From NCBI GenBank assembly GCA_021432635.1, contig MU270085.1, positions 202,670-266,669 on the forward strand: DNA of 64,000 bases. Reading direction: 5' to 3'. The DNA is from Thozetella sp. PMI_491 (lineage: Eukaryota > Ascomycota > Sordariomycetes > Chaetosphaeriales > Chaetosphaeriaceae). Made by a program: the position numbers and the translations under genes. Positions within the stretch are counted from its first letter, which is position 1. Each line of letters begins with the position of its first letter. Positions 43,722 through 54,000 of this stretch are shown here, piece after piece. A model generated the notes under the pieces. That model saw only the letters and a list, made by a program, of their open reading frames with translations, did not search any database and was not told the DNA's origin.

Positions 43722-46700
43722 AGGTGCTGCTGGTTTCCTTGAGACCTCTACTTGGCTGAAGGATGCTGCGACGTCAAGATTATCATGCCAAAGGCAGTGA
43801 GACAGGATTCAAAAAAAAATGGAGAGAGCACCTCAGAAGTATTCCCGATTAGGTGCTCGAAGGAACTTACAACTTGTCTGATAGCGGTCAACGTTCGCGG
43901 CGTTCGGAGTCCATCTCCGCCTTGGCGGCGTAGTACTTGGATCTCGTCAATAGGGAAGACTCCGGGGTGGGGCAACGAACAAGGGTCAGCCGGCGTCCCA
44001 CTACGTCCAGTTATGTACTTGCACCAGTCCCACAATCTGACTGTAGACCTCGTTAAGAAGCTTGACCAGGTAGAATCGCATTGCTTTTCTCGAAATAGAC
44101 CCAACCTACAAGCTTCAAACTGGCCGACCCTACCGCGCATTGATGCCATTACAACGAGATGACCACATCAACAGACTATCAAATACTCCCATCTACGCGT
44201 TTATTTCCTGATTTGATTGCTAGAGGATATACCGTAGCATAACATATGCAGTAAACCGAAGTCCAACCGCTATCTCAAATGCACATCTATAGTGAGCTTC
44301 TTATTCTCCAAGGTCGTTTTTAGACAATTCGGGTTTTACCATACTGTCAACCCCTCCACAGGTTGTCATCCCAAACTCTCGAGCAATGTAGGTAGGGTAT
44401 TACCAGAGGGTAAACACTGGGTAAGCCAGTGTGGTGTTGATTTGGATGTCATCGCCAAACTCCATCCCAGAACTTAGGAGACGCATAGATTTCCTTCTTG
44501 AGAAGCTCGTTGGTTACACCGCAGCGCCATTCACAACGACATCACTGTCTGTGCTCGGGTCATCATCTACCCCCGGAGCCCAGGTACGACGTGATTCATC
44601 TAACGTGATGCTCACGAGGACATGGTGAGACTCAAGAGCGTGCCGATGTCCCGCCGCCGCCCTAGACGACGTAGCCAGCCATAGGGCAGTTTCGCGGGGA
44701 AAGAGATAATGATAGGTGCATCGGGAAGCAGTCACGCCGAACCCTGACGCAAGACTAGAACTGCCGTGGCATCACGAAGAATCAGCCGATCGCATGAGAC
44801 ATGGCCGGGACGAATGCTTCGATCGAGTGCAGCCATTGACTCGGTCATCCCGGAGGTCGTGGAGTCGGAGGGTGTGCAGCTGGATACTATCAACCAGCGC
44901 CCCTACCTACCGATAAAGCCATAGGCGAGGCATTGATCCCGGACCATGATTGGACAATAAACTGCAGTCCGACCGGCTGCCAATGGCATCCCCCCCATCG
45001 AGGAGGTCATCCCACCTTGCTGCCATGCCAAACGCAGAGCTGGCCCAATCCGCGCTTGAAGCTCAAAGCCTCTTCTGTCTACCACCCGTGCCCCGCTTCC
45101 CAATAGCCAGCCCGGATATGGAGGAGGGACTGGGGCGGAGCCTCAAATTTCGGGGGGTTGCGGCTCGCCCACCTCGTCCCCTTTCCCGGGTCGCTATGGA
45201 AAGGGCGGCCATCGCGTACCCACAAGGCGTGCGTCCTCTTTGTGTGGTATATTGGGTGGGCTTGCGATAGTAGCCGGTGTATGCACGTGAGAAGTATTAA
45301 TAGTTATGAAACCCACGAAGCCCATATCCTTCCTTCGGCCTTCCTGAGGCAGGTTATCCCCAGCTTTTGACTGCGGCTGCCAGATCGGTCCTCTAGACGC
45401 GCCCTCTACGAAAATAACTGATCAACCTGACCCTCGAAGTCATGCCAAGCTATACTCAAATCCGCATTAAAGCTTATAGGTTGCGGGCTGGTGCCCTCCA
45501 AGACTGGCTCCAGGAGCAGTTAGGAGACTCGGGGATCATAGTAGATGTACGTCCACGCCGTCTCCACCTTAAGAGCATCCTAGTCAAAGCTAGGGCTGAC
45601 TAGTCACTTTGTGCCAGGTGTCGGGAGACTATCTTGTACTCTACCTCCCGAGGAGCCTAACCAATGTAAATACAGAGAATCATTGTCAGGCTGCAGGAGA
45701 ATCTGCCTTCCTCGTTCTGCCTTGCCGGTCCCACGGCTCCACTATCCTTGGCTTTCTAGAGTCTCCTATATCGCCGTCCGTCGGCCGTTTTACCCAGGAG
45801 CCTATGCTGACCATTTTATCTATGTGCAGCAAGAAGTAGCGGCCATACGGCGAATGCAGCAAGGTTGAACGCTCTTGCTCATCTGCGCCGGTGCCTCATT
45901 GATGAACGCGCCAGTACCTAGTCCTAAAGCACGGAAGATTGAACAGAGAGGACAACAGAGAGTTGAAACCTTTGCTTTTCAAGAACGACGATCACGACAA
46001 CAACGAAGGAGATGATGATGATTATGATGGCGATGATACCCCCTCCCCCTTTGGGCAACAAGGATCCCACGAGGCTCGTTGAGTACCGGGTGGATTTTTT
46101 TTCAGACGGTCAAGTTTCAGTAACGTGCTATTCGGTAGGGCATTTCCCAAGGCATATTTGAAATACCAAAGTTTGACCAGGTGCGCCTCAAATATATGCG
46201 CAGTTGCCCTCGACGAAGTGTCCGCCGTAACGGCATGTGACGCTAAGGTAATGTATGCGCCTTGTCCTTGCTTAGTGCTACAATGGAGCCTTAGCTTTCG
46301 GGCTCAATGTACGGACCTACATCAAGACACCCGGGTTCTTTAAGGTAGAGTGACATGAAAACTCATTTGCCCAGGGAGGCTGAGTTCTTGGAGCTTAGGC
46401 TCCGTAACCCCGTCTTGGAGCATACCTAGCTGCACTTTGGGCAACTCGCATGCAGGATGATGTTTGCCTTGGGTAGCCACGCATCAAAGGCAGCCACGCT
46501 CACTTCCCAGAAGCGCGTGATACGTATACAGCACTGAAAAACGGTTGTGGTGCACCCTAACCCTATGGGAAAGTATTGCTGTCGTCTCGTCTCTCCGGGT
46601 TGCCCAGGTTTGCACGGCTATCGTCCGCCTTCTTTTGCTGATTGGGCACAAGATACCGCCCAAGAAGTAATAGCAGTGCTGAAGTGAGGGCTAAGAGGAG

Positions 46701-47123
46701 AGGTTTTGTCGAATGAATGGACTCTTAGACTCCCAGCCTCTTCCTATACCACCGTCATCACCATCTTCAGGCGCAAATTTACTTAGCGATCGCCACTTTC
46801 CAGCCAGAATTCCGGACCTGAGGCGAGGTACAGCCTATGTGTCTCAACAAATTGATGTCTTACTTTGATTCCTAAAACCTCATCATCTTACCGTTGCACA
46901 CGATACAGCCGTGCAGACCGGGGCGGAAGAGAAGGGCTGGGAGCCTCGAAATTCCAATTCTCAGTTGCTTTATGTCTCATCTTCCCCGCACCTCAACCGT
47001 AGCTCTCATTCTATGCTCTCTCTGACACAATAACAACTCATCGTATATATGAAGGAATGAAATTCGAACCACAGATGGTGAGTTGAATGGTAGTTATTTC
47101 GACAGAATCTCGTCCATCACGCC
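43722..47123. other. Gene-poor stretch with possible relics
   Basis: 3.4 kb without an intact gene. A minus-strand segment at about 43860-44130 shows coding-like pieces in two frames (VKLLNEVYSQIVGLVQ; KYYAAKAEMDSERRER then a stop), so a decayed gene is likely there. A plus-strand frame at 45441-45603 (53 aa, ALQDWLQEQLGDSG) looks coding but is unrecognised. An Asp-codon-like microsatellite (GATGATGAT) sits near 46011-46036. Nothing else is supported. Confidence 0.35.
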
Positions 47124-49458
47124 ATGGCCAATCGTTTCTTCGCCCCAAGGCTCATGACCTTAGACTGTGACGACCAGTTTCATGGCAGCTGCAGAGCGTC
47201 TACGGCATATCCATGCAACCTGCTGAGAACACGGTATCCAGCTTCAGGGCTGCAACGATGGTCCGAAAAGCTAGCTACAGAGAACGATCGACTATTTGAC
47301 GACTATAGCCCAGCTCTGCGCTTCACTGAGATGTATGATGGCACCGACAGTAAGATATCTAGTAAGAATCTGGAAATAGCAATCAGCTAATCGCTACGAC
47401 TGGCAGTTATACAGACTCGTGTTTGTACTTTTAATGATCTGGAGAATCACCTAAGACAAAACTGCAAAGACCCCAAATTTAGACACATGTGAGCGGCCCG
47501 AGCAACCGGTTTGTGTTGGACATTTGAGTGAGCTAACTGGTGACTGGCTGGCTCCAGATCTATCGAGGCAGGGTCCTCGATGGGTGCTTTGAACTGCACA
47601 CAGCCTATGGTCCGTCTCCCCGTGCTCCCTTGTGCCATTTTCGTCTAATTTCGGGAGCATTTGAGCTCCTGCTCTTGATATATGCTCCGGTCGCTACAGA
47701 AACACCCATTCTAAGACATTGCTAACGCTGCAGCATGAATAGTTCAACTACCTATGCTCATTTCATCAAGTGCCCCCGTCCTTTTTAGAAGCCGTTCTAT
47801 CGTTTGGGGCCACCCTCCATCCATTAGACTACGGGCTCGCGGCATTTTGGAATGATGACACACTGCTTGCGCGAGATGCGCACTTGCTCCCGGTTCCGAG
47901 CCTTGGGAGGTCGGGTCGCCAGATCCGACATTCATATCTGCTTCGTTCTGTGGAGAAATCCGATTCAGTACCCAACTGGACGTGGGGAATCAGACAATTG
48001 GGTGTACATCACTCATTTGATGTAGTAACTGGGCGATCCGTCTGGCTTACGATTAAGGGCAATGATATAATGAACGAACGAATCAACGAAACTGCCTCGA
48101 CGAGTCCAAACCTGCAGGTAGGTTCGGCTCAGAGCTTTGCCGAGGCCTTCACAGCTACGCTCGATGTCCATATCACCGTATTGGATTGGTGCGGTGAGAA
48201 CTGGCGATGGTATATCAACGACATTGAAGAGAAGGCTCGCGCCATCATCCTAAAGGCAAAATGTGCCAAAATTGATGAAGATCCAAACTTCATCCCGGAG
48301 AATATGAAGCAGAGCCTATTACGAAGGGCAAGCACTTTCAACTCCAAAACAGTGTCTAGAAGCAATACTCTTGTCGAAGGCATCCAGTCAACAGTAGCCA
48401 GTGCCAGTCGCTTCATCAAGCGCTATAGCTTCGGCAAGACTTCGCCTCTAGAGCAGACAAACAATACTGCACAGGCGGCACCTTCTGTCCAAAGGGGCAT
48501 GGCAACTCTAAGAGATCCAAAACGTCGTTTTGACAGCCTAGTGAATCTGGATATGTTTTCATTCAAAGAGCTACAGGAACTGCAAAATGTTATGGAGATC
48601 GTCCAAGAGGCGCTTCTTGTTGTGAAATTGAACCTCTCCGTCCTTAGCCAAATAAGGGGCTATTATTCAAGGTTGATGAAGGATTCATCGATTGCGTCGC
48701 TCCAGAACCTACAGCAGGAGTGCCTCGGTGACCTACAGAGCTTCCTCTGGAGAGTCGAAGGAATTGAGCAAAACATGTCTACTCATAGAGAGCAGCTCAA
48801 GACACTTCTAGCATCTATCCGAGACAGCAACAACCTGGTCAGAAATATCATAGTCCTTTCGGCATATCGTCAGGATGCATTCTGCTAACACAGCCTCGAC
48901 AGTACGACGGTATTTTGAGCTACCGAAGCGTGCAACTTAACAAGCTCTACGCGGAGAGTGCCTACGAGTCATCCCGCAAAATGGAGACCATAGCTCATAA
49001 GACTGAGGAGGAAACCATTTCTATGGCAAGCCGCATCTAACTTCCTGCTCTCAAGACATGCCTTGGGTACTTGCCTAAACATCAATTCAAGGAACTTGCT
49101 AACACTCAGGCATGAATAGCACATCATCACCTTTGTCACTCTTCTCTTCCTACCAGGCACTTTTCTCGCTGTATGGCTGATCTATATATCATTTTGGGGA
49201 GCCGGAACAGACATCTGACTTTGTTTTACGCAGACCTTCTTCCAAAGTGGTGTCTTCCAGTGGAATCAAATCGACGACGAGACGGACGGTTCATGGCTGT
49301 TCAAAGACGATGTGTTTCGCTTGTTCGCCTTCATCAGCTTTGCCATTATGACGACAACACTGTTGATCTGGGTTTGCCTCTCCAGTTTTCTACGTAGGCG
49401 ATCTCGAACCCGGCTAGACGCCTGTAATCAGGAAGAGGAGTTGGCTTCAATGGTTTGA
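47124..49458 (+). CDS. CorA-like fungal membrane protein
   Basis: Seven exons: 47124-47349, 47407-47488, 47558-47609, 47743 to about 48852, 48903-49025, 49120-49170 and 49234-49458, about 620 aa. Family blocks: YPCNLLRTRYPASGLQRW near the N terminus, VPSLGRSGRQIRHSYLLRSVE, LDWCGENWRWYI, a helical coiled-coil region with FSFKELQELQ, then ILSYRSVQLNKLYAESAYESS and a C-terminal membrane pair (ITFVTLLFLPGTFLATFF and FRLFAFISFAIMTTTLLIWVCL). These proteins resemble the CorA magnesium-channel C terminus, but transport is unproven. Intron 3 and the intron at 49026-49119 are introner-like (see findings); the latter begins with GC. The donor of the intron near 48853 is uncertain. All other phases close. 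Confidence 0.82.
47610..47742 (+). repeat. Introner-like element, copy B (intron 3 of CorA-like gene)
   Basis: A 133-nt intron (GTCCGT donor, TAG acceptor after ATGAA) that aligns with copy A at 28382-28503 over about 105 nt and shares its 3' half with copy C at 49026-49119. Confidence 0.75.
49026..49119 (+). repeat. Introner-like element, copy C; GC-AG intron
   Basis: A 94-nt intron that starts GCAAGC and ends CATGAATAG, the same last nine bases as copy B. The segment from GCAT through TTCCTGCTCT, the ATTC..TTGCTAAC branch region and the CATGAATAG end align with copy B; the 5' part is missing. Confidence 0.6.
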
Positions 49459-50396
49459 AGGAGTGCGTATAACCTAAAAGAAATTCTTGCATAGCTAGTT
49501 CCTATTGACCCTTGGTTTCTTCCATTTGTACAATTGGTCTGAAAGGCTCGATCATTATCTAAATACCTACCCATATACATACCTAACCCTGCTGCCTTCC
49601 CAGGTTAAGACGCACAGCCGGGAAGAACGGGGAGGGGGAAAAGTGAAAAGGAAAGGGGGAAAAGGGAAAGGGGGGGAGGGGATGGCCTCAGAAAAGTGCT
49701 AGATGCGTGCTGTTTTGTTATTTGAGGTCTAGGCTAGTCGCCTAGGAGCATGCCTTGTTGCAATCTGCATGCGGTCATGCTTGATAGTGTCGGGGCTTGG
49801 GGTGGCGCTGGCCACATCTCAAAGAAAGATAGGTACAGTACATTGGGTACCCCAATTACAGCGCGCTATCGGATCTGCAGGTCGAGGCGTTGCATCAGGT
49901 AAATTCAGACTCCTCCTGGGAAAGCCTTGCAGAGGACCTCGGAACCCCCAGTTTGAAGCCGCAGGACATTCTGGTCCGCCAAAGTGCGAACCACTCAGAG
50001 CTTTCTTCCCGCCACGACACTAGCACGGCAACTCCAATTCTGCATTAAAAACCACCCTGTCTACGCCCCCCTGTTGGGATACTTTATTCTAATTAAGTCT
50101 CCGTCATGGGCCACCAAGGCCCTCTAGGGATGTTGTCTAGTCCCCTGGCCACGTTTTATCGACCCAAGCATCGAAGGCCAGTGCACAGCTATTAGAGCAA
50201 GACAGAGACTTGCGTTTGTTCCCAGAAAGTGATTAAATTGCCACACTCTGTGAATCGCTACCGACTCCTCGCTCAGTCTCTCTTCTGCATAAACCCTTGC
50301 TTCTCGGACCGCAACACTGTTCAACCAACACGTTCTATTCGACGAGCGTTGGCCGGCAGGACAAACGGCTGGACCGGATATGTGCTCGAAATACTT
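49459..50396. other. Intergenic stretch with G-rich tract
   Basis: Spacer between the CorA-like and kinase/vWA genes, both on +. Apart from the G-rich tract listed separately, no coding or RNA feature is seen. Confidence 0.3.
49629..49681 (+). repeat. Polypurine tract with G-quadruplex potential
   Basis: 53 bases with only one pyrimidine, containing runs of GGGG, GGGGG, GGGGG, GGG, GGGGGGG and GGGG separated by A-rich spacers. It lies 170-220 bp after the CorA-like stop codon. Confidence 0.7.
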
Positions 50397-53300
50397 ATGT
50401 CCGAGGCGGTCGTCCCTTGTAGTACTTCACGATCCCATCGACAAATGGCGGCGGGAGTTCCATCCCAACCTCTAGCAACGATGTCGACAACGGATACATG
50501 CGGCCCCTGTCTCTTGTCAGATTGTACCCACCGAAGAAGAAATCGCGACTTCGAAAAATACGTGAAACAAGAAGCACGCCGTGTTTTGACGCCTGATAGG
50601 GTGGAAACTTGGTACATTAGCAAGTCATCACTCGAGAAATACTGGCAAGATTCCAAGTTCGCCGAGGTGTTGCTTGAGCATGACCCGCCGATTCCTCTGA
50701 GCGAGAAGGACATTCGCGGCTCGTTTCTGCGCGTCTGGAGCATTCTTGTTTGGATTATGAGGCCCGAATACATCAAGGACTTTATTGAGGCCGACATTGA
50801 CGATGCAAACCTACACACTCAGCGCGATGTACGGCCACACGATGCCATTCGCAGTCCCGCCTTCGATGAGGTACTCAACAAGTTCCGGGATTATCGATGG
50901 CACTTCACACCCGTGCAATTCTTATCCGATAGACTGTTAAATCAGCGGAAACTTGACAATCGGACTGTGCTTCCGGTTGAATATCAGGACACGTTGACGC
51001 CACCGACCCCCATCCCCACGACTCTGGTGCGACGGGTCCTGATCCTAGATGACTGCACAGACTTTTCACATGTGAGCTCGGCTACTCATTATCCTCTCTC
51101 CTATGCACTGATCGTTCTTGGCGCTGACAAGGCAATAGAGAGTAGTTGCGTTCAAAGAATATCAGTCAGAGGGCGACCGCAGGGCCTGGGAAAGGGAGGC
51201 GGGCCTCCTCTCGATTGCCCGAGGCAAATCTCCCTTCATTGTCCAGTACTTGGGCTCTTTCGAGCAGAATAGCAAGTTGGTCAATATCCTGGAGTACGCC
51301 AACGGTGGCAGCCTGCTGGACATGTTCATGGGTTGCCAGCCCCCTCAGAACCTACATGAGGTCGGCAGCTTATGGACAGCGCTGCTCTCGCTTTGTAAGG
51401 GAATTTATGTTTTACACAACATATGGCTAAGCACGAAGGGCCATGTAGGCTGGTTAGTATAGCAGATCCTTGGATTTTGGTACCGACTGACCTTTTTCAC
51501 GCAAGTGCTCACCGTGACATCAAACCTTCCAACATTCTCGTTTTCCGCAAGAACCGACCTTATGACATAACTCTCAAGCTGACAGATTTCGACACAACCT
51601 CCAGCCTCCAGAGGATATCCAAATTACAGCATGGAAAACAAGATAACAATGGGAGTCGTACATATTGTAAGGAACATGAAGTATAAAGCCATGCAACAGT
51701 CACGGCTAACTTGTTCTAGGTTCACCAGAGGCATCAAGAGTGTACCCCGAAGAAGAAACAAGCGAAATCAGTGTCCCGCTAAACGGAGACGTGTGGTCCC
51801 TAGGCTGCGTTCTAAGCGAAGTCTTGGTATGGCTCGCCGAGGGACAAGACGGCCTCCAGAAATATCTAGAGAAGAGGAAAGCGGAGACCAGCTACACCGC
51901 TCTCAAGGGAAGCGGCTACGAGGCCTGTTTCCACAACCGGGACCGGCCCCTTGACTGTGTGAGTCAGGCGCACAACACGGCTCTTTTGGCCCTAGAGGAC
52001 TTCGACACCTTTTCCCCAAAGATGAAGGAGCTCATAGAGCAGCGGATGCTCGTCTCAGCAGCCGAACGTGGAGATCCCATGGACATCTGGCGTCATTTTG
52101 ACCAAACGATCAAGGGAATATCTAATCCCGTGAGCTCGAAGAAAGCCGGCCTGGATATCGACACTACAGCTGAGAAGCTAGATGAGATCTCTGAAGAAAG
52201 TACAGAACCATCCACAAAACCAGTCCCCAACCCGCCTGCTATACCTTCGCATTACACGGAGAGTTCCCAACCAGATGGGAACATAGACTTGCAATCGCCA
52301 CCGCCGAATGCAACAAACGTTTACGCTAGCCAAGATGGCAATTCGACCATGCAGCTAAATCCGCATCCTATGCACGCAGGATTACTGGCAATTTCTCAAT
52401 CCTCTAACCCGTTCGTCAAAGGCGGCGTGCCGGACACGCAGCCGAGCAGATCGAGTGGAGGCAGCCAGACCCCGCACGATATTGAAAAGGGTGCAAACAC
52501 ACCTATACGTTTACATAACGAGGGGACCAGTTCCCTACACGAGGCGTCTGCGCCGCCAGCATCTCCTATAAGGCAACTATCAGTCCAGCCCATAGTAGTA
52601 GATTCAACAAGCACGGCGTCTACACGCTGTCCAGATTCCGCGTCTGCCGAACGCGCCGCAGACACCAAGCGAATCGACCATTATCCATTCTTGAGCATCC
52701 TGGACATCGAGGAATGGAGAAAAGGTGGAAAGCGCTCGGCGCTAAAAGGGATCCAAAACGTAGCGCCTCTGCTCAGGGGCCGCCGACAAATTTTCGTCAT
52801 CGATGATTCTAGGAACATGAGAGTTGAGCACGGGCAGAATGTGATCAAGACCGCAGGCGTGCTCATGTACCTGGCGAAGAAGTTTAGACACAGTGGCATC
52901 GAGATGTGCTTCACCTCTGAGCCTGAGAAACGGTACCAAGGGTTTCGCTGGTTCAGGCCAGCGACGAAGCACCTGGTAGAGAAGCTCAGACACCACTTTT
53001 TCAACTCCAAGAGCGAGCTATGCAACATGGAAGAGGCGTTAAACCAGGTCTTCCTGGACGCGAGACGAGCTCGCCGACAACTATCCATCACCGTGCTGAC
53101 CGACGGTGCTTGGAAGGGTTGTGCTCAAGAGCCTGGCGGCGGAGTGGAGAGAGCCATCAAAAAGATCGTAAGCTATGAGCGCCTCTGGGACATGGCACCC
53201 ACCGACATCACGGTTCAGTTCGTCCGCTTTGGTGACGACCCAGGGGGCGTCAGTCGGCTCCAATACCTGCATGAGAATTTGAAAGAAGACAAGGAAATGC

Positions 53301-53493
53301 ATGGATAGTAAGCTTTTGTAGGTTCTTGGCTGTACTAGACTGGTGGCTAACTCGTTGCAGCACACTTGTTGATCACAAGTCCCATACCAGCTCAGTCTGG
53401 CATTTGTTGGTTGGAGCCCTGGCCGAGGCAAACGACGATTATTCTGAGGAGGCGGGGATCGTACAGGTGGAAGAGAGAGAGGTGGCAAGTTAA
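50397..53493 (+). CDS. Protein kinase-like / von Willebrand A-like fusion protein
   Basis: Five exons, 50397-51071, 51139-51452, 51506-51666, 51720-53307 and 53361-53493, sum to 957 codons. The start is uncertain (ATG 50397 or 50481). Kinase part: Lys231 in VAFKEY, SPFIVQYLGSFEQ, LEYANGGSLLDMF, catalytic loop HRDIKPSN at 332-339, TDFDTTS (DFD 357-359 instead of DFG), YCSPEASR and DVWSLGCVLSEVL. No glycine-rich loop is visible before Lys231; the preceding block reads TTLVRRVLILDDCTDF. After a Ser/Pro-rich linker, residues from about 738 form a vWA-like domain: IFVIDDSRNM (a changed MIDAS, DxSxN), a helix-rich middle and ITVLTDGAW. It probably works as a cytoplasmic signalling scaffold. It lies 500 bp upstream of an NLR-like gene on the same strand. 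Confidence 0.82.
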
Positions 53494-54000
53494 TGTGTTT
53501 TGACATCTCTAGGGGTTTCTTAGGAACGATATTATAGCAGTTTCTAAGGGGGGTTTATATTGTTGGTGCTGGCGGGACTCGGTGGCGGGACTGGCTGCAT
53601 ATGCGGACAACAGCACGAGGTTGACGTTCAGAGGCGCAGCAAGGGCGTAATGGGAATATGCGGGACTGCAAGGGTAGACTGAGGGAGGGGTCATACAACC
53701 CAAGCCGTCACCTGGTAAGCCAAGATGTTCAGCCTTAAATGTAAGCTATGCTTCAGCCTCGGAGGAACTTTTTTTCTTCTGTTGGACTAAATCGCGGGAA
53801 ACTACAACGACCTCAAGACCATAGGCCATACATGAACCCCGTCTTCGACAACCTCATTGAATCCCAAGCCACAATATTCGGTAGGCGTGCAAAGAGCTCT
53901 TTAGAAGACCTTGATTGTATATGAACCTGCACATATGGTCAAAGCCTTGGGTACCTAATACGTCTCCCCGCAGCAAGCGGTGGTGGCGACCTGCGTCAAA
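53494..54000. other. Intergenic stretch
   Basis: 507 bp containing the promoter of the NLR-like gene. No open frame of note. Confidence 0.35.

Noticed and set aside
45441..45603. 53-aa coding-like frame
   Set aside because: Looks protein-like but cannot be linked to a start, introns or family; listed only within the gene-poor stretch.
47055..47075. tRNA T-arm-like sequence near TTCGAACC
   Set aside because: No matching acceptor, D or anticodon arms nearby.
47731..47742. In-frame TAG read as a nonsense mutation in the CorA-like gene
   Set aside because: Using the TAG as the splice acceptor of the introner-like intron removes it and keeps the phase.
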